Origin: JBFGJH01 sp041586155
GTDB taxonomy: Bacteria > Actinomycetota > Acidimicrobiia > Spongiisociales > JAENVV01
Length of the DNA: 64,000 nucleotides
Direction of reading: 5' to 3'
Assembly: GCA_041586155.1 (NCBI GenBank)
Contig: JBFHAT010000001.1
Span: forward strand, 62,001 to 126,000
In this document: piece after piece, positions 15,858 through 23,736 of the stretch
How positions within the stretch are numbered: position 1 is the first letter of the stretch
How the letters are laid out: each line of letters opens with the position of its first letter
Position numbers and translations under genes: made by a program
The notes under the pieces: model-generated
Told to the model about the DNA's origin: nothing
Seen by the model: the letters and a program-made list of their open reading frames with translations, nothing else
Databases searched by the model: none

Positions 15858-16664
15858 GTGGCGGAGCGGCGCCACGACTATCGAAGAGATCGGCGGCGCT
15901 GGGACGATCTCGCTCTACGCGTCCGCAACCAGTGGGTCGTGGGGCGACCTCGTCACCGCCCAACCAGCCGATTCGTGATCTTCGGGCAGGGCAGAACGGG
16001 TTCCTCGCTCCTGCGATCGCTCCTGAACTGCCACCCCGACATCTACTGCGACGATGAGATTCTCAGTGAGCCGGTTCTCGCCCCGCTCCGGTTCGCCGAT
16101 CGACGGGCTCGTATGCACAGCCAAGACGTGTATGGATTCAAGCTGAAGGGCTACCAGCTCACGAGGGCCCAAGGCTTGGCTGATCCGGGCCGCTTCATGC
16201 GGCGCCTTTCGGGCAATGGTCACACCATCGTCCATTTGCAGCGCCAGAATGTCTTCCGGCATGCGCTCTCCAACTTCTTCGCCGAAGCGCGAGGCAGCTA
16301 TCACCGCCAGTCCGACCAGGCCGCCGAACCCCGTACCATGATCGAGATCAACCCTGCAGAGCTGATCGACGTGATGCGCCGGCGCCTCCAGAACACCGAT
16401 GATGAGAAGGCCATGCTGGAGGGCATCCACACCATTGGGCTCGTGTACGAGGATGACCTCCTCGATCCCGGCGGCCATCAAGCACTCGCCGATCGGCTCT
16501 TCGCGTCACTGGGACTGCCGACTGCTCGAGTGTCCACCCCGTTGGCACGCACCGTCGAGGGCTCACTCGCCGAGCGGATCACCAACTACGCCGACATCGT
16601 GGCCGCGGTCGCCACCACCGAATTCGAGAGGTGGCTCGTCGACGACCGCTACGGTCCGGGCTAG
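15858..16664 (+). CDS. Sulfotransferase-family protein
   Basis: A 268-residue protein with the 5'-PAPS-binding type loop FVIFGQGRTGSSLLRSLLN (residues about 38-56) followed by HPDIYCDDEIL, as in Stf0-like and related sulfotransferases. A later segment TIVHLQRQNVFRHALSNF fits the 3'-phosphate-binding region (Arg, Ser). The GTG start is 6 bases after the stop of the acidic repeat protein, so the two are likely cotranslated. It may sulfate a lipid or carbohydrate; the acceptor is unknown. Its stop overlaps the stop of the convergent response regulator. Confidence 0.8.
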   Translation: MAERRHDYRRDRRRWDDLALRVRNQWVVGRPRHRPTSRFVIFGQGRTGSSLLRSLLNCHPDIYCDDEILSEPVLAPLRFADRRARMHSQDVYGFKLKGYQLTRAQGLADPGRFMRRLSGNGHTIVHLQRQNVFRHALSNFFAEARGSYHRQSDQAAEPRTMIEINPAELIDVMRRRLQNTDDEKAMLEGIHTIGLVYEDDLLDPGGHQALADRLFASLGLPTARVSTPLARTVEGSLAERITNYADIVAAVATTEFERWLVDDRYGPG

Positions 16665-17296
16665 ATCAGCTTCCGATCGGCTGCCCACCGGGTCAGCTCG
16701 TTTCGGTTGGAGAGCTGCAACTTGCGGAGCACCGACGATACGTGGGTTTCGACCGTCTTGACCGAGATGAAGAGCTGTTCGCCGATCTCTCGGTAGGTGT
16801 ACCCGCGGGCGATGTGCTGCAACACCTCTCGTTCTCGGGCGGTGAGCTGGTCGAGCTCCGGATCGATGTCCGCCACCGGAATGCTGGAAAAGGCATCCAA
16901 GACGAATCCCGCCAGCTTCGGCGAGAAGACGGCGTCGCCGTTGTGAACTCGCTCGATTGCGTCAGTCAGCTCCTCCGGGGAAATCGTCTTGGTGACGTAC
17001 CCGCGGGCGCCTGCGCGGATGATGGCCACGACGTCTTCGGCGGCGTCCGACGCCGAAAGGGCGAGGAACACCGAGTTGGGGGCGACTTCCTTCGCCCCGG
17101 CGATGACGCTGCGCCCGCCGCCCGCGGGCATGTGGACGTCGAGGAGCACGACATCCGGTTGTCGCTCACCGATCAAGTCGACTGCGGCATCGACGTCTGA
17201 GGCCTCACCGATGACTTCAATGGTGTCGGGCAGCGACCCGCGCACGCCGGCACGAAACATGTCGTGGTCGTCGATGATCATCACGGTGATGGCCAT
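16661..17296 (-). CDS. NarL/FixJ-family response regulator
   Basis: DNA-binding partner of the histidine kinase encoded immediately upstream. The 211-residue product has a receiver domain with acidic pocket IIDDHD, phospho-acceptor Asp53 in VVLLDVHMP, and Lys in GYVTKTI. A LuxR-type helix-turn-helix covers about residues 145-205 (LTAREREVLQHIARGYTYRE, then VKTVETHVSSVLRKL). The kinase gene ends 3 bases before its ATG. No target operator was identified. Confidence 0.95.
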   Translation of the reverse strand: MAITVMIIDDHDMFRAGVRGSLPDTIEVIGEASDVDAAVDLIGERQPDVVLLDVHMPAGGGRSVIAGAKEVAPNSVFLALSASDAAEDVVAIIRAGARGYVTKTISPEELTDAIERVHNGDAVFSPKLAGFVLDAFSSIPVADIDPELDQLTAREREVLQHIARGYTYREIGEQLFISVKTVETHVSSVLRKLQLSNRNELTRWAADRKLI

Positions 17297-17299
17297 GTC

Positions 17300-18421
17300 T
17301 CATTCTCCCACGGCTCGACGCGGCACCACCAGTTGCACCTCGGTGCCGGCCCCGGGAACCGAAGTGACGGTTGCTGTCCCCCCGTGCCGGTGCATCCGCC
17401 CTGTGATCGACTCCTCGATGCCCTTCCTATCCGAGCTCACCGCCGTGGGGTCGAATCCTGCTCCCCGGTCGCGAACGAAGACCGACGCGTTGGTGGCATC
17501 GATTTCGGCATATACCGACACAGCGTCTGCACCAGAGTGTTTGGCGGCGTTGACCAGCGCTTCGCGGGTTGCGCCGAGGAGTGGCTCCAGCGCAGGGTCG
17601 AGCGGCGCATCGCCCACCACCACGGCGTCGATCCGGACCGGGAACTGATCCTCGAGCTCGCCGACGAGGTCGGCGAGCGCTTCGCCAAACTGGTGGGAAT
17701 CGGTTGTCCGGTCCTCGTACAACCACTGGCGCAGATCTCGTTCCTGCCTGCGGGCAATCGCAACGACTGCATCAGCGTCGTGCGGATCCCGCTGGATGAG
17801 TGCGAGAGTCTGCAGCACGGAGTCGTGGAGATGGGCGGCGATCTCGGCTCGTTCCTCCGCCCTGATCCGGTCGGCCCGTTCCCGGTGGAGCGCCGCCTCG
17901 GCTTCGCGACGAAGACGGTCGTTGCGGCGAAGCACTCCGATGGCCCATGTCGCGGGAACGGCGATGAACGGGTACACGACGATGGAAGTGACGAGAGCGA
18001 AGACCTCTTCGGTGCTACGGGGGCCCAGTGCCCTCCATACCGCCACAGCGGTGACCACCGCCGCGGTCACCGCCCCACCCCACATGCCAAGTGCGTATAC
18101 ACCCAGAAACACCGTCGACACCGGATATCCGCCATAGAAGTCGGCGGAACCGGCCGCGTCGGGCGCCACCAGCACTGCGGTGGTGAGAAGGAGATCGGCG
18201 AGCAGAAAGACTCGGCTACGCAGACGGCCTGCCGCGCGGAACGACACCCAGATCGTGATGGCCGACCAGAGAAGCACTGCTGCCGCGGTCGTCACCACCA
18301 GCCCAGGCCGGTCGGCCGTGTCTCGCACCAATGCGATGACCGCCAGAACCGTCAGCCACACCGCCGAGATCGCCCGGTAGCCGACGATGATCCGGCGGAG
18401 CGATACCTCTATCCGATTCAC
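17300..18421 (-). CDS. Sensor histidine kinase, HisKA_3 type
   Basis: Membrane-bound NarL-type sensor kinase, 373 residues. Five or so hydrophobic segments occupy residues about 15-165 with no large extracytoplasmic domain, so it probably senses the membrane or a small ligand. A coiled segment leads to the dimerisation motif AEIAAHLHDSVLQTLALIQ with His199 as likely phospho-acceptor, then an HATPase domain with the N box ATREALVNAAKHSGA and DRGAGFDP. It forms an operon with the response regulator gene 3 bases downstream. Confidence 0.93.
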   Translation of the reverse strand: MNRIEVSLRRIIVGYRAISAVWLTVLAVIALVRDTADRPGLVVTTAAAVLLWSAITIWVSFRAAGRLRSRVFLLADLLLTTAVLVAPDAAGSADFYGGYPVSTVFLGVYALGMWGGAVTAAVVTAVAVWRALGPRSTEEVFALVTSIVVYPFIAVPATWAIGVLRRNDRLRREAEAALHRERADRIRAEERAEIAAHLHDSVLQTLALIQRDPHDADAVVAIARRQERDLRQWLYEDRTTDSHQFGEALADLVGELEDQFPVRIDAVVVGDAPLDPALEPLLGATREALVNAAKHSGADAVSVYAEIDATNASVFVRDRGAGFDPTAVSSDRKGIEESITGRMHRHGGTATVTSVPGAGTEVQLVVPRRAVGE

Positions 18422-18460
18422 GGCGCGAGTATGCCAGGCGCCGCTCTCAGCAGAGTCGGA

Positions 18461-19624
18461 TCAGATCCGCTCGATCACCATGGCCATGCCCATGCCGCCG
18501 CCAACGCACATGGTCTCCAACCCGATCGTCTTGTCGAGCGTCTCCAGATCGTTGAGCAAGGTCGTCATGATGCGGGCCCCCGTCATCCCGAAGGGATGTC
18601 CGAGTGCAATCGCCCCACCGTGCGGGTTGAGCTGGTCTTCGATCGAGATCCCTACTGCATCGCACACCGGCAGCACCTGAGCCGCAAACGCCTCGTTCAG
18701 CTCGACGACGTCGATGTCGCCGATCGCCATCCCAGCCCGCTCGAGCACCCGGCCGACCGCCTCGATGGGTCCAACACCCATGATCTCGGGAGCCAGCGCC
18801 GAGACCGACGAGGCGACGATGCGAGCTCGCGGCGTCACGCCGAGAGTCGCCGCCTTGTCGGCGCTCATGACGAGGACGGCGGCGGCGCCATCGTTCAACG
18901 GACAGGAATTGCCGGCAGTGACCCTCCCATCGAGACGGAACGCCGGCGGAAGCGTTGCCAACTTCTCGAGTGTTGTGTTGGGTCGCGGACCGTCGTCGGC
19001 CGTGACCAGCACGCCCTCGTCGATCGGGTAGGGAGCGATCTCGCGGTCGAAGAAGCCGTTCTTCTGTGCCTCGACTGCGCGGTCCTGGGAGAGCTTGGCG
19101 AATTCATCCATTCGCTCACGGCTCACATCGAATTTCTCGGCGACGTTCTCGGCGGTCATTCCCATCGGGATGTACACCTCGTTGATGAAATCGTCACGGG
19201 AATGGTCGGTGAAGCGGGGATTGAGGTCGGAGCCCTCGACGCCCTTGCCGAGTGTGCGAGTCGAGCTCTCGACCCCGGCCGCCACGAAGGTGTCGCCCTC
19301 CCCCGCCACGATGGCGTGGTAGGCCATCCGGATGGTCTGTAGCGAGGACGCGCAGTACCGATTGACGGTCTGGCCCGGCACGGTGTCCGGGAGCCCTGCG
19401 AGAAGCGCCGCGTTCCTCCCGACGTTCATACCGGACTCGTGGTGAGGGAGGCCACAGCCCAGCATCACATCCTCGATGGAGGCAGGATCGACCGCCGGAT
19501 TGCGTTCCATGAGCGAGCGAATTGCGAAGCCGGCCATGTCGTCGGGCCGGGCGTTGATCAGCGATCCTTTGTAGGCACGTCCGATCGGAGTGCGAATCGC
19601 GTCGACGATGACAGCTTCGGGCAT
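18461..19624 (-). CDS. Acetyl-CoA acetyltransferase (thiolase)
   Basis: Thiolase of 387 residues that forms or cleaves acetoacetyl-CoA or 3-ketoacyl-CoA. Catalytic residues are visible: Cys91 in VNRYCASSLQ, His in GGAIALGHPFGMTGARI and the second Cys in ETMCVGGGMGMA. The start at 19624 is chosen because GGAG lies eight bases upstream and MPEAVIVDAIRTPIG is the typical N terminus; a start at 19654 is possible. Degradative (FadA) and biosynthetic roles cannot be separated from sequence alone. It is a single-gene unit with a palindrome over its promoter. Confidence 0.93.
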   Translation of the reverse strand: MPEAVIVDAIRTPIGRAYKGSLINARPDDMAGFAIRSLMERNPAVDPASIEDVMLGCGLPHHESGMNVGRNAALLAGLPDTVPGQTVNRYCASSLQTIRMAYHAIVAGEGDTFVAAGVESSTRTLGKGVEGSDLNPRFTDHSRDDFINEVYIPMGMTAENVAEKFDVSRERMDEFAKLSQDRAVEAQKNGFFDREIAPYPIDEGVLVTADDGPRPNTTLEKLATLPPAFRLDGRVTAGNSCPLNDGAAAVLVMSADKAATLGVTPRARIVASSVSALAPEIMGVGPIEAVGRVLERAGMAIGDIDVVELNEAFAAQVLPVCDAVGISIEDQLNPHGGAIALGHPFGMTGARIMTTLLNDLETLDKTIGLETMCVGGGMGMAMVIERI

Positions 19625-19654
19625 GGGAAACGCTCCAGGTTGTGAGAAGGCCAC

Positions 19655-19682
19655 AGTCTACCGCTCGGTTAACGGCCGTTCA
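19655..19682 (-). promoter_or_regulatory. Putative thiolase promoter with embedded palindrome
   Basis: On the minus strand TGAACG (19682-19677) and TAGACT (19660-19655) are 16 bases apart, and the perfect palindrome AACGGCCGTT (19671-19680) overlaps the -35 end and the spacer. A repressor bound there would block RNA polymerase, as TetR-type regulators of fatty acid genes do. The regulator is not in the window. Confidence 0.35.
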
Positions 19683-19959
19683 CCGCCGTCCTATTCCTTC
19701 GGGTCTTCTTTGGCGCCGCTGACAACCGCCCCGGCCCCATTCGTGTCGCGTTGGTGCCCTTCCGTCAGCGCCGGACGATGCGGCGATCGTCCGACCGAAT
19801 GCAACACAAGAGGGTGATGCGGTGCTCGCGCTGCTCGTGGATCACCCGAAGAGCGGCGTCGATGCCTCGAGACTCCTGCCGCTCTTCGTGCACACCCGAT
19901 GAACCTTTCGGGAGGGCGGTGCGAACCAGTTCCTGACATCGAAAAAGGAGGACACAACG
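19683..19959. other. Intergenic stretch before the DUF4331 operon
   Basis: No convincing gene. The last 60 bases hold GAACC (19901) and CGAACC (19921), which could be parts of an ECF-type promoter, and AAGGAGG eight bases before the DUF4331 ATG. CCGAAT at 19795 resembles the -10 of SigK promoters but lacks a matching -35. The promoter of the sigma-containing operon is expected here. Confidence 0.3.
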
Positions 19960-21096
19960 ATGACAGCAACTGGCAAATCAGTGGTGGCTGCCGGAGTCGC
20001 AGCGCTGCTCTTGGTTGCATGGGCGGCTTCTACTGCTCCCCCCAAGGTGGGAGCGGCAGACCATCTAGACGCCCCCGGGCTCATGTCGCCCGGCGGAGAC
20101 CCTCGACTGGACATCAACGATGTGTACGTGTTCCAGGGCGCGGATCCCGGCAACACCGTGCTGGCGATGACCGTCAACCCGGTGGCAGTCGGGGACACCA
20201 CGTTCGCCGAAAAGCACTCCGGGTCCTACCACCTGCGAATCGACACCAACGGCGATGCGATCGAGGATGTCACGTATTCGATCTCATTCGAGACGGATGA
20301 CGGCAACCAGATCGCCAAGGTGCAGCGAGCCCAAGGGAGAACTGCCGACACTCTCCGTCCTCGCGGCCGAGTCGTTGCGGCTGGACCCGTCGGGGAAGAG
20401 CTGGCGGTGAAAGATGGTGGGTCCGCCTGGACGGGGCTACGTTCGGACCCGTTCTTCTTCGACCTGGGAGGCTTCCTCGGAACTGTGGAAGGCATCGGGA
20501 ATCGCATGCTGAACGACGGCGAGCAGTCCGACTTCTTCGCCGATCTGAACACCCTCGCCATCGTGCTCGAGGTGCCTGACGAACAGCTCGGTGGGACGAT
20601 CGGAGTGTGGGGGACGACGAGCGTCCGCAACGGCGGCGCAGTCATGCAGAACGATCGCATGGGGCGTCCGGCAATCAACACGGTCGTCAACAGCTCGGGA
20701 CCGATCGTGCAAGCGGCGACCGAAGCGAAGAACCTGTTCAACGGGTCGGCGCCGCGCAATGACGGCGCGTTCGCCGGGGCGGTGATCTCGGCGCTGCAGG
20801 CATATTCGTCGCTGGACACCGAAGGCGCCTACACCGACGGAGAAGCAGGAGCGCTCGCAGGCGTGCTGCTGCCGGATGTGATCATCTACGACACGGCAAC
20901 TGCTGCCGCCGGACCGCTCAACGGCAGGGCACTGGCTGACGACGTGATCGACATCGAGCTACGCATCGTCACGGGCGGAGATCCGCTGGGGCTGTTCCCC
21001 GATCGCGACGCCCTTGGCGCGATCAACACAGACGGGGTGGGCCCGCACGACGATTATCTCGATGTGTTCCCCTACCTGGGTGAACCGAACTCATGA
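19960..21096 (+). CDS. DUF4331 family secreted protein
   Basis: A 378-residue exported protein of unknown function. A signal peptide covers residues about 1-33 (hydrophobic core AAGVAALLLVAWAAST, then AAD). The family opening is HLDAPGLMSP...LDINDVYVFQGAD followed by NTVLAMTVNPV, and the rest is beta-rich. The ATG has AAGGAGG eight bases upstream. It begins an operon with a TPR protein (ATGA overlap), an ECF sigma factor and its anti-sigma factor. Being the secreted member, it is a candidate output of this regulated system. Confidence 0.88.
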   Translation: MTATGKSVVAAGVAALLLVAWAASTAPPKVGAADHLDAPGLMSPGGDPRLDINDVYVFQGADPGNTVLAMTVNPVAVGDTTFAEKHSGSYHLRIDTNGDAIEDVTYSISFETDDGNQIAKVQRAQGRTADTLRPRGRVVAAGPVGEELAVKDGGSAWTGLRSDPFFFDLGGFLGTVEGIGNRMLNDGEQSDFFADLNTLAIVLEVPDEQLGGTIGVWGTTSVRNGGAVMQNDRMGRPAINTVVNSSGPIVQAATEAKNLFNGSAPRNDGAFAGAVISALQAYSSLDTEGAYTDGEAGALAGVLLPDVIIYDTATAAAGPLNGRALADDVIDIELRIVTGGDPLGLFPDRDALGAINTDGVGPHDDYLDVFPYLGEPNS

Positions 21097-22433
21097 CGAC
21101 GATCGGAGTGGGGGGTCACCCCCCCACTCCCCTACGGACGGGATCGACGCGAACGATCGTGTCGATGCTGCTGATCGTTGCCGCGGTGGCGGTTGCGAGC
21201 TACGGCCAACCCATCCAACAACCGGCACCGAATGCCGCTGCCATCAGCGCGACACCCGCCATCGGCGAGTTGAACAGGCTGATCGCGGTGTTCGAGCGGC
21301 GCACAGACCACACCAGCGACTCGATCAACAGCAAGACGCTCGGGGGCCACCTCCTCGAGCGGGCGCGCCTCACCGGCAGCTTGGACGACTACCGGCGGGC
21401 GACCTCCGCCTACCAAACCGCCGTGCAACTTGCGCCCGGCGACAACGCCAGCCGTCTCGGCCTCGGAGTCTCCCAGGTCGGCCTCCACGATTTCCGAGGC
21501 GCACTGCGCTCGGCCGAGATCGTGTTGACTGCCGAACCGGACAACCCGGACGCATGGCTCTTGATGGGCGATGCCCTGCTGGAACTCGGTGACCTCGAAG
21601 CCGCCCAGGGTGCCCTCGGTCGAGTGTCGGCGTCGGATCCCGCCGTGACCGTGCGTTATGCGGAGCTGTCGCATCTGCGAGGCGACCAGGACGGCGCCGT
21701 TCGCTTGGCTGCCACCGCCACCGACCAGGCGCGCAACCTCGGGCTCGAAGGCAGGGCGCTCGCCTTCTACCTGCTTCTCGAGGCTGACCTGCTGTTCGAC
21801 GCCGGGAACTATCGAGCTGCCGGCGAGGTGAACGCCGAAGCGCTGGCCGCCGAACCGACATGGGCAGCTGCTCACGCCTCGACCGCCATGGTCGCCGCCG
21901 CCGAAGGTGACCTGCGCGCCGCAGAGGCGGCGTACGAGACGGCCCTGCAGCTGCAGCCGGGAGATCCGGGATGGCTCACCGCCCTCGGTGATCTGGCGAC
22001 CCTCCAAGGGAACCTGGCGACAGCTCGACAACACTATGAGGAGGCGGAAGCCATCTACCGATCGGACGACCCGGCCATCTACGGCCGCAGCCTGTCGGTG
22101 TTCCTGGCTGACAGAAACACCGCTGGGAATGAGGCGGTCGCGCTGGCCGAAGCCGATCTGGCGCGTCGGAGCGACATCGGCGCCTGGGATGCATTCGCAT
22201 GGGCGCTCTACCGCGCCGGCAGGTACGAGGAAGCCTCCTCCGCCGCCGACCACGCGACAGGGCTGGGTACCCAAGACGGAGAGGTCTTGTTCCACGCGGG
22301 TATGATCGCCGCCGCGGTCGGCGACGAGGAACGAGCGGTCGATGTGCTGACTCGTCTGCTCGATGTGAACCCGGCCTTCCACCCGATACACCGATGGACG
22401 GCGGCGGCGACGCTCGAGTCCTTGACCAATTGA
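21093..22433 (+). CDS. Membrane-anchored tetratricopeptide repeat protein
   Basis: A 446-residue protein whose ATG overlaps the DUF4331 stop. One N-terminal membrane segment (residues about 22-38) is followed by an Ala/Pro-rich linker and about nine TPR-like helical hairpins from residue 80 to the end (for example YRRATSAYQTAVQLAPGDN and AEAAYETALQLQPGDPGWL). It most likely acts as an extracytoplasmic scaffold or chaperone for the DUF4331 protein; that is inferred from coupling only. Confidence 0.85.
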   Translation: MTTIGVGGHPPTPLRTGSTRTIVSMLLIVAAVAVASYGQPIQQPAPNAAAISATPAIGELNRLIAVFERRTDHTSDSINSKTLGGHLLERARLTGSLDDYRRATSAYQTAVQLAPGDNASRLGLGVSQVGLHDFRGALRSAEIVLTAEPDNPDAWLLMGDALLELGDLEAAQGALGRVSASDPAVTVRYAELSHLRGDQDGAVRLAATATDQARNLGLEGRALAFYLLLEADLLFDAGNYRAAGEVNAEALAAEPTWAAAHASTAMVAAAEGDLRAAEAAYETALQLQPGDPGWLTALGDLATLQGNLATARQHYEEAEAIYRSDDPAIYGRSLSVFLADRNTAGNEAVALAEADLARRSDIGAWDAFAWALYRAGRYEEASSAADHATGLGTQDGEVLFHAGMIAAAVGDEERAVDVLTRLLDVNPAFHPIHRWTAAATLESLTN

Positions 22434-22453
22434 CGGCCATTGCAGTGAGCAAT

Positions 22454-22468
22454 CGGTCTGCTAGACCG
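22454..22468 (+). other. Small hairpin between the TPR and sigma-factor genes
   Basis: CGGTCT and AGACCG pair around a 3-base loop, ending 7 bases before the GGAGG of the sigma-factor gene. It has no U-tract, so it is more likely to affect translation or message stability than termination. Confidence 0.3.
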
Positions 22469-22486
22469 GATCCCCGGAGGAAGCCA

Positions 22487-23044
22487 ATGTCTACATCCGA
22501 GCCGGCGCTCGAGACGCTGATGCTGGGAGCCGCCACCGGCGATCAAGGCGCATTTGCGGCCGTCTACGACGCCACGGCTTCGATGGTGTACGGGCTGGCT
22601 CTGCGAATCGTCCGCGACAACGCGCTCGCAGAGGAGGTAGCCCAGGAGGTCTACGTCCAGGCGTGGCGCACGGCCCCCCGATTCGATCCCGGTCGGGGCT
22701 CCGTTCGGGGATGGTTGGCAACCATGGCACGTCGCAAGGCGATCGACGTCGTCCGCCGGTCCGAGTCATCTCGCCGACGAGACGCCCTGGTGGGCAGCTG
22801 GATGGATCGGCCGTTCGACGAGCCCGCCGAATCTGTCGGGCGATCTGAGGTGGGCGAACGGGTACGCCAGGCATTCAGCGCGCTGTCCGACGTGCAGCAG
22901 CAAGCCGTTGCTTTGACCTACTTCCAGGGATTGACCTATCAGGAAGTGGCCGAGGCGACAGGTACGCCACTCGGTACGGTCAAGACCCGGATGCGATCGG
23001 CGCTGGCCAAACTCGGCAACATACTGGTGGACGAATATGACTGA
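22487..23044 (+). CDS. sigK: ECF RNA polymerase sigma factor, SigK-like
   Basis: Extracytoplasmic-function sigma factor of 185 residues. Region 2 covers about residues 22-95 (ALRIVRDNALAEEVAQEVYV, then WLATMARRKAIDVVRR) and region 4 about 122-175 (LSDVQQQAVALTYFQGLTYQEVA, then GTVKTRMRSALAKL). The ATG has GGAGG six bases upstream. The next gene starts 8 bases before its stop and encodes a zinc-motif anti-sigma factor, as in SigK/RskA pairs. The regulon probably includes the upstream DUF4331 and TPR genes. Confidence 0.93.
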   Translation: MSTSEPALETLMLGAATGDQGAFAAVYDATASMVYGLALRIVRDNALAEEVAQEVYVQAWRTAPRFDPGRGSVRGWLATMARRKAIDVVRRSESSRRRDALVGSWMDRPFDEPAESVGRSEVGERVRQAFSALSDVQQQAVALTYFQGLTYQEVAEATGTPLGTVKTRMRSALAKLGNILVDEYD

Positions 23045-23711
23045 ATTCCACGACCTCGCAGCCGCCTACGTGTTGGGCGGGCTGGCTGATATGGAGCGCC
23101 GGCAGTTCGAAGCCCACCTCGCAGAGTGCATGACCTGTCAGTCGGAAGCGGCCGGCGGCCTGCAGGTGACCGACGCACTGGCTGAGTCGCTGGCGACGCC
23201 ACCCCCGCCGATACTTCGAGAACGCGTGCTCGATGAGGTCAACACAACCCCTCAGGTGGGACAAGCCGCTCAGTCGTCGTCGCCCGCGCCGGCCCGCAAA
23301 CGCTGGTCGGCACTGGCGCTGGCTGCGGCCGCAGCCGTCGCTGCCATCGCAACTGCCGTCGTACTGCTGTCGCCAGGATCGACGCCGACCGATGAGATCC
23401 TGGCGTCTCCCGACGCGGTCGAGATCATGGTCGCCGAGCCGGTCATCAGCGGTCTGGTCGCCGTATCGGTGGAGCAGGGCCGCTTGGTGTTCGATCCGTC
23501 GCAGCTGCCCGATCTCGGACCCGGCGAGACGTTCGAGCTGTGGCTCATTGGTCCCTCTGGCCCAGAACCTGCCGGATTGTTCACCCAACGAGACGCCATC
23601 GTCGTGGAGGGTGTGGAGGCCGGGCAGGTTCTCGGACTCACCATCGAACCCGAGGGCGGGTCTGACGTTCCAACCGGCGAGATTCTCATGGCGGTGCAGC
23701 TCCCGTCTTGA
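23037..23711 (+). CDS. rskA: Anti-sigma-K factor, RskA-like
   Basis: Transmembrane regulator of 224 residues expected to hold the upstream sigma factor at the membrane. The N-terminal anti-sigma domain has the zinc motif EAHLAECMTCQ (His27, Cys31, Cys34). One membrane span lies at about residues 89-112. The extracytoplasmic C-terminal domain has the RskA pattern GETFELWLIGPSGPEPAGLF. Release probably needs regulated proteolysis, as for M. tuberculosis RskA. Confidence 0.93.
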   Translation: MTEFHDLAAAYVLGGLADMERRQFEAHLAECMTCQSEAAGGLQVTDALAESLATPPPPILRERVLDEVNTTPQVGQAAQSSSPAPARKRWSALALAAAAAVAAIATAVVLLSPGSTPTDEILASPDAVEIMVAEPVISGLVAVSVEQGRLVFDPSQLPDLGPGETFELWLIGPSGPEPAGLFTQRDAIVVEGVEAGQVLGLTIEPEGGSDVPTGEILMAVQLPS

Positions 23712-23736
23712 CCGGGCCAGTCGAGAAGCCGGTACC

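Noticed and set aside
17264..19342. 692-codon plus-strand frame opposite the histidine kinase and thiolase
   Set aside because: Both opposite-strand genes have complete catalytic motifs; this frame is His/Arg/Gly-rich noise.
19795..19800. CCGAAT as a SigK -10 box
   Set aside because: The matching -35 (CCATCC-like) is absent at 16-17 bases upstream, so chance is more likely.
21132..22391. 419-codon minus-strand frame opposite the TPR gene
   Set aside because: The TPR frame has regular repeats and an ATGA-coupled start; the antisense frame has neither.
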